The notes beneath the pieces were generated by a model. That model was given only the letters and a program-made list of their open reading frames with translations. It did no database searches and was not told where the DNA came from. The translations under genes and the position numbers were made by a program. Positions 33,269 through 41,349 of a stretch of 61,957 nucleotides of DNA are shown here, piece after piece. The DNA is from Prevotella sp. (GTDB lineage Bacteria; Bacteroidota; Bacteroidia; Bacteroidales; Bacteroidaceae). The stretch's first letter is position 1. Each line of letters begins with the position of its first letter. The stretch spans positions 1 through 61,957 of the forward strand of contig JAFYYV010000032.1 of the NCBI GenBank assembly GCA_017557405.1, given 5' to 3'.

Positions 33269-35575
33269 ATGAGAAACATTCTTAGCATCGTTTTCTGGCT
33301 CATGGCCTTCACGGCTACTGCCAACCCTGTGACTGACATGCTGGAACGCATTGACCGCGGCGCATCGAAGAAATTCAAGATTGTGCTGAGCGAGTCGAAG
33401 AACAAGGGGGACACCCAAAAGGACTTTTTCGAGCTGTCGGGGCAGGGAGGAAAAGTGGTCGTGAAAGGCAACTCGTGGGTGAGCATCGCCACGGGCGTGA
33501 ACTGGTATCTGAAACACTACTGTGGCATTCACATCGCGTGGAACAACCCGAAGGCGACTTTGCCGGCGAAACTGCCTGCCATTCAGAAGCCTGAGCGGCA
33601 CGAGACATCCCTCACACTGCGCTACGACTTCAACTACTGCACGTTCTCCTACTCTATGGCTTTCTGGGATTGGAAACGCTGGGAACAGGAGATTGACTGG
33701 ATGGCGCTGCACGGCGTGAACCTGCCCTTGGCGGTGGTGGGCGAGGAATGCGTGTGGAGGAACATGCTGCTGAAGCTCGGCTACACGAAGGAGGAGGTGA
33801 ACCAGTTCATCGCGGGTCCTGCGTTCCTGGCTTGGTGGGAGATGAACAACCTGGAGGGTTGGGGTGGTCCGCTACCCGATTCGTGGTATGCACAACAGGA
33901 GGTGTTGCAGAAGAAGATTCTGAACCGTATGAAGCAGTGGGGCATGCACCCCGTGCTGCCTGGCTACAGCGGAATGGTGCCCAGCAACGCCCGCGAGAAA
34001 CTGGGGTTGAACGTGGCGGAGGGAGGTCTGTGGAACGGCTACACGCGTCCGGCTTTCCTGCAACCCACCGATGAGCGTTTCCATGAGATTGCGACCTTGT
34101 ATTACAACGAACTCACAAACCTCTTCGGTCGTGCCGACTACTATTCGATGGACCCCTTCCACGAGGGTGGAAAGACCGATAGCGTGGACCTCGACGCCTC
34201 GGGCAAGGCCATCATGCACGAGATGAAGCTGGTGAACCCGAAAGCCACGTGGGTGGTGCAAGGGTGGCAGGAGAATCCACGCGAGAAGATGATTGACAAT
34301 CTGCAGACGGGTGATCTGCTTATCCTTGACCTGTTCTCGGAATGTCGACCGAAATGGGGTATCGCCTCCATCTTCCAGGACGACCGCGGATATGGGAAAC
34401 ACGAATGGCTGTTCTGCATGCTCGAGAACTTCGGTGGGAACATCGGTTTGCACGGGCGTATGGATCAATTGCTGAACAACTGGGCGCAGGCGCTGAAGCC
34501 TTCGGCGAACACTGAACACCTGCGAGGCATCGGCTTCACTATGGAGGGCTCGGAGAACAATCCCGTGATGTTTGAGTTGATGAGCGAGCTGGCGTGGGTG
34601 AACAATTCACAATTGACAATTGACAATTCAGAATTCACAATTCATAATTCACAATTTAAGGGGGCTTCTTTTAAAGAAAAATGGCTGCGTGGCTACTGCA
34701 GGGCGCGATATGGGGTGAGCGACCCGGCGATTGAGGAGGCGTGGATGATTCTGGCCAATTCGATCTACAACTGTCCGGCGGGCAACAACCAGCAGGGGCC
34801 TCACGAGAGCATCTTCTGTGGACGTCCATCGCAGAACAACTACCAAGTGAGTTCGTGGTCGAAGATGTCGAACTATTACGACCCTGACGACACTCGGCGT
34901 GCTGCCTTGATGTTCGCCAGTGTGGCTCAGAAATATCGTGGCAACAACAACTATGAATACGACCTCGTGGACATTGTACGACAGGCGCTGGCCGATCAGG
35001 GGCGCGTGCAATACCAGCAGACGATGGCCGACTATAAAGCTTTCCGCCGCGAGCCTTTCCGCCGTGATTCAGAGCGGTTCCTCGAGATGATTCTCGCCCA
35101 GGACAAGCTGCTCGGCACTCGTTCGGAATTCCGTGTTGGTCGTTGGATTGAGCAGGCTCGTTCGCTGGGCAACACACCTGAGGAGAAGGACCTCTACGAG
35201 TGGAACGCCCGTGTGCAGATCACCACCTGGGGCAACCGCGTATGTGCCGACAAGGGTGGATTGCGCGACTATGCCCACAAGGAGTGGCAGGGCATCCTGA
35301 AGGACTTCTACTACCAGCGTTGGGCGACCTATTTCAAGGCGCTGAGCGACCAGATGGTGGCAAAATCGAAACCCGACATCGAGAAGCTGGGAAGTGGCAA
35401 ATACAAGGGGTTGACCACCGATGAACTCTTCGCGCTCGCACTCGAGCAGGACGTGAAAATCGACTGGTATGCCCAAGAGGAGCCTTGGACGCTGCAGCAC
35501 AATCCCTACTCCTCGAAACCTGAGGGTGAAGCGGTGGAGGTGGCAAGAGAGATTTGTGAGAAATACCTGCAGTGA
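33269..35575 (+). CDS. Alpha-N-acetylglucosaminidase (NAGLU, GH89)
   Basis: GH89 enzymes release terminal alpha-linked GlcNAc (in animals from heparan sulfate; in bacteria also from mucin O-glycans). The 768-residue product has a signal peptide ('MRNILSIVFWLMAFTATA'), the NAGLU N-terminal domain (about 25-115), the TIM barrel with 'YDFNYCTFSYSMAFWDWKRW', 'EIDWMALHGVNLPLAVVG', 'DPFHEGGKTDSVDL' and 'GIGFTMEGSENNPVMFEL' (catalytic Glu region), and the helical C-terminal domain. ATG at 33269 starts the signal peptide. Oddity: about 20 residues near 445-465, 'NNSQLTIDNSEF...', are encoded by a 7-bp tandem repeat inserted in frame between barrel and C-terminal domain. An HGSNAT-like gene follows. 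Confidence 0.93.
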   Translation: MRNILSIVFWLMAFTATANPVTDMLERIDRGASKKFKIVLSESKNKGDTQKDFFELSGQGGKVVVKGNSWVSIATGVNWYLKHYCGIHIAWNNPKATLPAKLPAIQKPERHETSLTLRYDFNYCTFSYSMAFWDWKRWEQEIDWMALHGVNLPLAVVGEECVWRNMLLKLGYTKEEVNQFIAGPAFLAWWEMNNLEGWGGPLPDSWYAQQEVLQKKILNRMKQWGMHPVLPGYSGMVPSNAREKLGLNVAEGGLWNGYTRPAFLQPTDERFHEIATLYYNELTNLFGRADYYSMDPFHEGGKTDSVDLDASGKAIMHEMKLVNPKATWVVQGWQENPREKMIDNLQTGDLLILDLFSECRPKWGIASIFQDDRGYGKHEWLFCMLENFGGNIGLHGRMDQLLNNWAQALKPSANTEHLRGIGFTMEGSENNPVMFELMSELAWVNNSQLTIDNSEFTIHNSQFKGASFKEKWLRGYCRARYGVSDPAIEEAWMILANSIYNCPAGNNQQGPHESIFCGRPSQNNYQVSSWSKMSNYYDPDDTRRAALMFASVAQKYRGNNNYEYDLVDIVRQALADQGRVQYQQTMADYKAFRREPFRRDSERFLEMILAQDKLLGTRSEFRVGRWIEQARSLGNTPEEKDLYEWNARVQITTWGNRVCADKGGLRDYAHKEWQGILKDFYYQRWATYFKALSDQMVAKSKPDIEKLGSGKYKGLTTDELFALALEQDVKIDWYAQEEPWTLQHNPYSSKPEGEAVEVAREICEKYLQ
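34603..34658 (+). repeat. In-frame 7-bp tandem repeat inside the NAGLU-like gene
   Basis: Eight consecutive heptamers of the CAATTCA/CAATTGA/GAATTCA/TAATTCA type (56 bp) encode an Asn/Ser/Thr/Ile-rich loop. The family is the same as in many intergenic blocks of the window, and the host frame is kept. Confidence 0.88.
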
Positions 35576-35595
35576 AAGCCTCACCCCCGACCCCT

Positions 35596-35632
35596 CATTC
35601 CCGAGCAAGGCTCGCCTACCCGTAGCCTTTCC
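35596..35632 (-). repeat. REP-like hairpin element, copy 3 (inverted)
   Basis: The reverse complement of GAAAGGCTACGGGTAGGCGAG...CTCGGGAATG; the stem is CGAGC/GCTCG. It lies between the NAGLU-like and HGSNAT-like genes and is inverted relative to copy 4, 45 bp away. Confidence 0.75.
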
Positions 35633-35676
35633 AAAGGGCGAGGGGAGTAGAAAGCCTAAAGGGTATAAGGGGGAGT

Positions 35677-35713
35677 GAAAGGCTACGGGTAGGCGACCGA
35701 ACGTCGGGAATGA
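35677..35713 (+). repeat. REP-like hairpin element, copy 4
   Basis: GAAAGGCTACGGGTAGGCGAC then CGAACGTCGGGAATGA. The stem here is CGAC/GTCG instead of CGAG/CTCG, a paired change that keeps base pairing. Confidence 0.75.
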
Positions 35714-35808
35714 GGGCTTAAAGGGAAGTTAAATGGACAAATGCCCGTGAAATAGTAAAATCGTAAAATAAATTGTACATTGTAAATCGGCAAATTGTAA
35801 ATTGTAAT

Positions 35809-36915
35809 ATGGCAGAGGAACAAAAAAGTAAAAGATTGATGTCGCTCGACGTGATGCGTGGACTCACGGTGGCGATGATGATATTGGTGAACAACGGCTA
35901 CAACGAATCGTTCAGCCAACTGCAACACGTGAAGTGGAACGGTATGACCGTTTGTGACCTTGTATTCCCCTTCTTCCTCTTCATGATGGGTATCTCCACC
36001 TATCTGTCGCTGAAGAAGACGCAGTTCCAAGCAACGCCCGAGGTGTTGAGGAAAATCTTCAAGCGTGGCATACTGCTGTTCCTCATCGGACTTGGCATCA
36101 ACTGGTTCGACCACGCCATTGAGGGCGATCTGCTTTGCTTCGGACATCTGAGGATATGGGCGGTCATGCAACGCATCGGCCTCTGCTACCTGGCTGTATC
36201 GCTCTTCGCCATCACGGTGAAGCACAAATATACCATCCCCGTCATCGCCGTGCTGCTCTTGATCTACACGTTCATCATCATCATGGGAAACGGCTACGCT
36301 CAAGACTCGGCAACGAACATATTGGCACAGGTCGATTTGAAACTCTTCGGTTATGAACACCTCTATCACAAAAGTCCTGTCGATCCTGAGGGCCTCGTGA
36401 GCACCATCTCGGCCATCGCCCACACGATGCTTGGTTTCCTGTGCGGACAACTCATCTGCAGCAAGAAGGAAGTGAGCGAGAAGATTCGCGGTATGGCAGC
36501 CAACGGCATCCGACTGATTGTTGTGGGCTTGGCGTTCATGTACTGGCTTCCGCTGAACAAGCGCATCTGGAGCCCCACATACGTGCTCGTCACCTGTGGA
36601 TTGGCGATGCTGCTGTTGGCACTCATCATACAGGGTGAAAAATCGAGCACCCTGTTCGAGAAGGACGGGAAGAAAAGAGGATTGGCAACCTTCTTCCTCG
36701 TGTTCGGCATGAACCCCCTGTTCCTGTATGTATTGAGCGAACTGATGGCCATCGTTTTCGGACACTTCGGCATCAACGGATTCATCTTCGACACCATCCA
36801 CTCTGTGGTGAGTGCTCCGAAGTGGGCTTCGCTCGCCTACGCCTTCACGTTCGTGATGTTGAATTGGATAGTGGGTTATGTGCTCTACAAACGTAAAATC
36901 TTCATCAAGCTGTAA
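35809..36915 (+). CDS. HGSNAT-like membrane acyltransferase (DUF5009/YeiB-type)
   Basis: The 368-residue polytopic protein resembles the membrane core of heparan-alpha-glucosaminide N-acetyltransferase. It opens with 'KRLMSLDVMRGLTVAMMILVNNGY' and 'WNGMTVCDLVFPFFLFMMGIS', the family's conserved N-terminal region, and has about ten hydrophobic segments, with 'GGLVSTISAIAHTMLGFLCG'-like sequence and 'FGMNPLFLYVLSELM' near the end. In HGSNAT the equivalent protein moves an acetyl group across the membrane onto terminal glucosamine. ATG at 35809 is chosen; the upstream 35 bases are AATTGTA heptamers with no ribosome-binding site. Its position after NAGLU suggests paired action, but donor and acceptor are unproven. 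Confidence 0.87.
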   Translation: MAEEQKSKRLMSLDVMRGLTVAMMILVNNGYNESFSQLQHVKWNGMTVCDLVFPFFLFMMGISTYLSLKKTQFQATPEVLRKIFKRGILLFLIGLGINWFDHAIEGDLLCFGHLRIWAVMQRIGLCYLAVSLFAITVKHKYTIPVIAVLLLIYTFIIIMGNGYAQDSATNILAQVDLKLFGYEHLYHKSPVDPEGLVSTISAIAHTMLGFLCGQLICSKKEVSEKIRGMAANGIRLIVVGLAFMYWLPLNKRIWSPTYVLVTCGLAMLLLALIIQGEKSSTLFEKDGKKRGLATFFLVFGMNPLFLYVLSELMAIVFGHFGINGFIFDTIHSVVSAPKWASLAYAFTFVMLNWIVGYVLYKRKIFIKL

Positions 36916-36938
36916 TTTTAGCGTTTAAATGCAAATCT

Positions 36939-36968
36939 TTGAACTCTGAACTTTGAACTTTGAACTTT
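36939..36968. repeat. TGAACTT tandem repeat
   Basis: Four 7-8-bp units (TTTGAACT, CTGAACTT, TGAACTT, TGAACTT) lie just before the promoter-bearing element that leads into lysS. Confidence 0.7.
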
Positions 36969-36974
36969 TATTAA

Positions 36975-37071
36975 TACCTTTGACCTTCGGTCGAATGAAC
37001 TTTCGCTCTACAATAAAAATGAAAAAAAGACTTTTTTAATTTTGTATTGTGCTCACTTATTAGTACCTTTG
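36975..37071 (+). repeat. Promoter-bearing repeat element (short copy) upstream of lysS
   Basis: TACCTTTGACCTTCGGTCGAA, then CTCTACAATAAAAATGAAA, a hairpin with arms AAAAAAG/CTTTTTT, then TTTGTATTGTGCTCACTTAT and TACCTTTG. The terminal TTTG (37041-37044), 19 bp, TACCTTTG (37064-37071) is a full consensus promoter, so this repeat likely drives lysS. Confidence 0.7.
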
Positions 37072-37102
37072 CACCCACTTATAAGTACTTATTTGATTTT
37101 TT

Positions 37103-38887
37103 ATGAACATACTTGAACTGAGCGAACAGGAGATAGTTCGCAGACAAAGTCTTCAGGAACTGCGCCAGATGGGCATCAACCCCTACCCTGCCGCAGAATA
37201 TCCAACCAACGCATTCAGTACGGAAATCAGGAACAACGTTGAGAGTGGCAAATGGGTGATTGAGACCACTGCCGCCGAGGGTGAGGAGCCCCAGATGCTG
37301 CCCGTGGAGGAACTGCCAAAGGTGTGCATCGCAGGTCGCATGATGAGTCGCCGCGTGATGGGCAAGGCCTCTTTTGCCGAGATACAGGACTCGAAAGGTC
37401 GCATACAGGTGTATGTGTCGCGCGACGAGTTGTGTCCTGACGAGAACAAGGATTTGTATAATGTGGTCTTCAAGCGTCTGCTCGACATTGGCGACTTCAT
37501 TGGTGTGAAGGGTTATGTGTTCCGCACCCAGACGGGTGAGATCAGCGTTCATGCCAAGGAGCTCGTGGTGCTGTCGAAGTCGTTGAAGCCGCTACCCATC
37601 GTGAAATACAAGGATGGTGTCGCCTACGACAAGTTTGACGACCCCGAACTGCGCTATCGTCAGCGCTATGTAGACCTCGTTGTCAACGAAGGCGTGAAAG
37701 ACACGTTCCTGCAACGTGCCACCGTGATTCGCACCATCAGAAAAGTCTTGGACGAGGCTGGATACACTGAAGTCGAAACTCCCACCCTCCAATCCATCGC
37801 CGGAGGTGCATCCGCCCGTCCTTTCATCACCCATTTCAACGCGCTCGACCAGGACATGTATATGCGCATTGCCACCGAGCTCTATCTGAAGCGTCTCATC
37901 GTGGGCGGCTTCGAGGGTGTGTATGAGATTGGCAAGAACTTCCGCAACGAGGGAATGGACCGCAACCACAACCCCGAGTTCACCTGCATGGAGCTCTATG
38001 TGCAGTACAAGGACTACAACTGGATGATGTCGTTCACCGAGAAGTTGCTGGAGACGGTTTGTATTGCTGTCAACGGCTCTACCGATCGTGAGATTGACGG
38101 CAACATCATCTCGTTCAAGGCTCCTTATCGTCGTCTGCCCATCCTCGAGGCCATCAAGGAGAAGACAGGTTTCGACTGCGAAGGCAAGAGCGAAGAGGAG
38201 ATACGCGCCTACTGCCTGCAGAAAGGTATGGACGTGGATGAGACCATGGGCAAGGGCAAGCTGATTGATGAGCTCTTCGGCGAGTTCTGCGAAGGCACGT
38301 TCATCCAACCCACCTTCATCACCGACTATCCTGTCGAGATGTCGCCATTGACCAAGATGCACCGTTCGAAGGCTGGATTGACCGAGCGTTTCGAGCTGAT
38401 GGTGAACGGTAAGGAGTTGGCAAACGCCTACAGCGAGCTGAACGACCCCATTGATCAGGAGGAGCGTTTCGTTGAGCAGATGCGACTGGCCGACAAGGGA
38501 GATGACGAGGCTATGATCATCGACCAGGACTTCTTGCGCGCCCTTCAATACGGTATGCCACCCACCTCTGGAATCGGCATTGGCATCGACCGTCTGGTGA
38601 TGCTCATGACGGGCAAGACCTTCATTCAGGAGGTGTTGTTCTTCCCGCAGATGAAGCCCGAAAAGCGCATGCCGCAGAGCACCATTGCAGAGTGGGCGGA
38701 AATCGGAGTGCCCGAAGATTGGGTGTACGTGTTGCGCAAAGCAGGATTCAACCTCATCAGCGACATCGCAAAGGAAAAGCCCCAAGGTCTGCAACAGAAG
38801 ATTGGCGAGATCAACAAGAAATACAAGCTCGGATATGAGCGCCCATCGCTCGACGAGATTGCAAAATGGATAAGCCTTGCCCAGTAG
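37103..38887 (+). CDS. lysS: Lysyl-tRNA synthetase (class II) with C-terminal extension
   Basis: LysS charges tRNA-Lys. The 594-residue protein has the OB-fold anticodon domain (about 60-180), class II motif 2 'GKNFRNEGMDRNHNPEFT' near residue 280, and motif 3 'SGIGIGIDRLVMLMT' near 500. It is about 90 residues longer than E. coli LysS; the extra C-terminal part ('EWAEIGVPEDWVYVLRKAGF...') looks like a small helical domain seen in Bacteroidetes orthologues. ATG at 37103 follows the promoter by about 25 nt; no clear Shine-Dalgarno is present, as is common in this phylum. gpsA follows 70 bp downstream. Confidence 0.97.
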   Translation: MNILELSEQEIVRRQSLQELRQMGINPYPAAEYPTNAFSTEIRNNVESGKWVIETTAAEGEEPQMLPVEELPKVCIAGRMMSRRVMGKASFAEIQDSKGRIQVYVSRDELCPDENKDLYNVVFKRLLDIGDFIGVKGYVFRTQTGEISVHAKELVVLSKSLKPLPIVKYKDGVAYDKFDDPELRYRQRYVDLVVNEGVKDTFLQRATVIRTIRKVLDEAGYTEVETPTLQSIAGGASARPFITHFNALDQDMYMRIATELYLKRLIVGGFEGVYEIGKNFRNEGMDRNHNPEFTCMELYVQYKDYNWMMSFTEKLLETVCIAVNGSTDREIDGNIISFKAPYRRLPILEAIKEKTGFDCEGKSEEEIRAYCLQKGMDVDETMGKGKLIDELFGEFCEGTFIQPTFITDYPVEMSPLTKMHRSKAGLTERFELMVNGKELANAYSELNDPIDQEERFVEQMRLADKGDDEAMIIDQDFLRALQYGMPPTSGIGIGIDRLVMLMTGKTFIQEVLFFPQMKPEKRMPQSTIAEWAEIGVPEDWVYVLRKAGFNLISDIAKEKPQGLQQKIGEINKKYKLGYERPSLDEIAKWISLAQ

Positions 38888-38902
38888 AAATTTTCAAATC
38901 TA

Positions 38903-38949
38903 CAAATTGAACAATCAATTGTAAATTGTAAATTGTCAAATTGTAAATT
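38903..38949. repeat. AATTGTA/AATTGTC tandem repeat before gpsA
   Basis: About six 7-bp units cover most of the lysS-gpsA gap, ending ten bases before the gpsA GTG, where 'gagaaagg' may act as ribosome-binding site. Confidence 0.75.
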
Positions 38950-38957
38950 CGAGAAAG

Positions 38958-39953
38958 GTGTATAGTTGCGGAAAAATAGCAATCATTGGCGGCGGTTCGT
39001 GGGCAACAGCCATAGCCAAGATTGTGGTGAGCCACACTCATCACATCGGATGGTATATGCGCCGCGATGACCGCATTGAGGATTTCCGCCGTATGGGACA
39101 CAACCCCGCCTATCTCACCAGCGTACACTTCGACATCAACGAGATTTCGTTCTCGAGCGACCTCAACAAGATCTGCGACATGTACGACACGCTTGTGTTT
39201 GTCACACCTTCTCCCTATTTGAAGAACCACCTTCGCAAACTCAAGACCCGACTACGCGACAAATTTGTCATCACCGCCATCAAAGGTATTGTTCCCGATG
39301 AGAACCTGTCGTGCTCGGAATTCTTCCATCAGGTGTACGATGTGCCATTCGACAACCTTGCTTGCATTGGTGGACCTTCACACGCCGAGGAAGTGGCTTT
39401 GGAGCGTCTTTCCTACCTGACAATTGGTTGTGCCGATTTGGAGAAGGCTCAGGCTTTTGCCGATGTACTGGCCAGCGACTTCATCAAGACAAAGACCTCG
39501 AGCGACGTCATTGGCATTGAGTATTCCAGCGTGTTGAAGAACGTCTATGCCATCGCTGCTGGCATCTGCTCGGGTTTGAAATACGGAGACAACTTCCAAG
39601 CTGTCCTCATGTCGAACGCCGTGCAGGAGATGTCGCGCTTCATGACCGCCATTCATCCTATAGAGCGCAGCGTTTATGATTCGGTTTACTTGGGCGATTT
39701 GCTCGTGACAGGCTATTCGAACTTCTCGCGCAACCGCACATTCGGCACCATGATTGGAAAGGGATATTCGGTGAAGTCGGCACAGATTGAGATGGAGATG
39801 ATTGCCGAAGGCTACTTCGGTGTGAAGTGCATGAAGGAAATCAACCGCCACATGCACGTCAACATGCCCATCCTTGATGCCGTTTACAACATCCTTTATG
39901 AGCGCATCTCACCGCAGATTGAAATCAAGTTGCTCACCGACTCGTTCCGTTGA
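38958..39953 (+). CDS. gpsA: Glycerol-3-phosphate dehydrogenase (NAD(P)+)
   Basis: GpsA makes sn-glycerol-3-phosphate for phospholipid synthesis. The 331-residue protein has the Rossmann motif 'IAIIGGGSWATAIAKIV' at the N-terminus, 'FVTPSPYLKNHL', 'GPSHAEEVALE' and the catalytic Lys region 'EYSSVLKNVYAIAAGI', plus a C-terminal helical domain. The start is GTG at 38958 with 'gagaaagg' seven bases upstream; no ATG alternative keeps the glycine-rich motif. It is downstream of lysS, probably co-transcribed, and closed by a strong terminator. Confidence 0.95.
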   Translation: MYSCGKIAIIGGGSWATAIAKIVVSHTHHIGWYMRRDDRIEDFRRMGHNPAYLTSVHFDINEISFSSDLNKICDMYDTLVFVTPSPYLKNHLRKLKTRLRDKFVITAIKGIVPDENLSCSEFFHQVYDVPFDNLACIGGPSHAEEVALERLSYLTIGCADLEKAQAFADVLASDFIKTKTSSDVIGIEYSSVLKNVYAIAAGICSGLKYGDNFQAVLMSNAVQEMSRFMTAIHPIERSVYDSVYLGDLLVTGYSNFSRNRTFGTMIGKGYSVKSAQIEMEMIAEGYFGVKCMKEINRHMHVNMPILDAVYNILYERISPQIEIKLLTDSFR

Positions 39954-39974
39954 CTTCACAACAAAACAAATATA

Positions 39975-40009
39975 AAGCCTGTCCCAAATTCGTTAGGACA
40001 GGCTTTTTT
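39975..40009 (+). terminator. Rho-independent terminator after gpsA
   Basis: Perfect 10-bp arms AAGCCTGTCC and GGACAGGCTT with an 11-nt loop, followed by a T run. Confidence 0.92.
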
Positions 40010-40067
40010 CATTATACTCTTGATAATGTAGTCATGTGGCTTGCACTCGTAGTGCAGATGGCTTATA

Positions 40068-41174
40068 CTAAAGTGCGATTGGCTCGTAGGGCAATCCGAA
40101 GGCATCGGCAACGGCCTTGAACACCACTTTTCCTTCCACGATATTCAAGCCTTTTGCCAAAGCCTCATCATCGTGGCATGCCTGCTTCCAACCCTTGTCG
40201 GCCAAAGCGACCGCATAGCGGAGTGTGGCGTTGGTCAATGCGGTGGTGGAAGTGTTGGGCACAGCACCCGGAATGTTGGCAACGCAATAGTGTACGATGC
40301 CTTCTTCAACGAACACAGGCTCTGAATGCGTTGTCGGACGGGAGGTCTCGAAGCATCCTCCTTGGTCGATGGCAACATCAACCATCACCGTTCCAGGTTC
40401 CATCTCCTTGAGCATGTCGCGCGTGATCAACCGCGGAGCCTTTGCACCAGGCACCAATACGGCTCCCACCACGATGTCGACATCGCGCAATTCACGACGA
40501 ATGTTGCTCCTCGTAGAATAAAGCGTCTGCACATTGCTAGGCAGTTCCAACTCGAGTTGGCGCAGACGTGGAAGGGAAATGTCGGCAATGACCACCTGAG
40601 CACCCAATCCTGCAGCCATCAAAGCGGCAGCCTCGCCTACGACACCACCACCCAACACCAGCACTTTGGCTCGTTTCACACCAGGCACGCCACTAATCAA
40701 GCGACCTTTTCCACCCTTCGTCTTCTGCAGATAATAGGCTCCATTCAGCGTAGCCATACGGCCAGCCACCTCACTCATGGGTTGTAGCAATGGCAACGAA
40801 CGGTCGGCCTTCTGCACCGTCTCGTAAGCCAGACAGATGGCACCACTTTTGAGCATGGCATCGGTGAGCGGACGATCGCAAGCGAAATGGAAATAGGTGA
40901 ACAGTAGTTGTCCTTTGCGCACCAACCCGTACTCCTCTTCGATGGGCTCTTTCACTTTCACTATCATGTCGGCCTCACGGTAGACATCGGCAATCATGGG
41001 CAACATCTGCGCACCCACCGATTCGTACTCGGCATCAGAAAAGCCACTGCCAACACCAGCGGTCTTTTGCACATACACCACATGCCCACGGCCAATCAAC
41101 TCAGCAACGCCTGCAGGAGTCATACCCACGCGGTTCTCGTTGTTCTTAATCTCTTTTGGAATTCCGATTTTCAT
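40068..41174 (-). CDS. ald: Alanine dehydrogenase
   Basis: Ald interconverts L-alanine and pyruvate with NAD and ammonia. The 368-residue protein starts 'MKIGIPKEIKNNENRVGMTP', the family signature. It has the substrate-binding 'KVKEPIEEEY', the catalytic-region 'LFTYFHFACD', the Rossmann motif 'VLVLGGGVVGEAAALMAAGLG' and the loop 'DVAIDQGGCFETSRPTTHSEP' typical of Ald/PntA-like enzymes. Length is normal. It converges with gpsA and diverges from pgi. A small palindrome TGCACT-cgt-AGTGCA (40044-40058) after its stop may help termination. Confidence 0.95.
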   Translation of the reverse strand: MKIGIPKEIKNNENRVGMTPAGVAELIGRGHVVYVQKTAGVGSGFSDAEYESVGAQMLPMIADVYREADMIVKVKEPIEEEYGLVRKGQLLFTYFHFACDRPLTDAMLKSGAICLAYETVQKADRSLPLLQPMSEVAGRMATLNGAYYLQKTKGGKGRLISGVPGVKRAKVLVLGGGVVGEAAALMAAGLGAQVVIADISLPRLRQLELELPSNVQTLYSTRSNIRRELRDVDIVVGAVLVPGAKAPRLITRDMLKEMEPGTVMVDVAIDQGGCFETSRPTTHSEPVFVEEGIVHYCVANIPGAVPNTSTTALTNATLRYAVALADKGWKQACHDDEALAKGLNIVEGKVVFKAVADAFGLPYEPIAL

Positions 41175-41279
41175 GATTCAATAAAAAGGTTTAGTTGAAC
41201 TTCTCGACCGCTAAGTTACGAAAAAAACTGAAAAGTTGTTCACTTCGTGCCAACTTTTTTTAATTCATCTGCAATTCCC

Positions 41280-41310
41280 TTTGTTGTTTCAACAAGATGT
41301 TGTAACTTTG
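41280..41310 (+). promoter_or_regulatory. Promoter of pgi
   Basis: TTTG (41280-41283), 19 bp, TAACTTTG (41303-41310), an exact Bacteroidetes consensus, 39 bp before the ATG. Confidence 0.8.
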
Positions 41311-41349
41311 CACAGCACAATCAAAAGCTGAGAAATAAAAAACAAACAT

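Noticed and set aside
35683-36801. 372-codon frame on the minus strand opposite the HGSNAT-like gene
   Set aside because: Antisense artefact rich in His/Glu/Gln; the plus-strand membrane protein is convincing.
37592-38794. 400-codon frame on the minus strand opposite lysS
   Set aside because: It mirrors the codon structure of lysS; no family features were seen.
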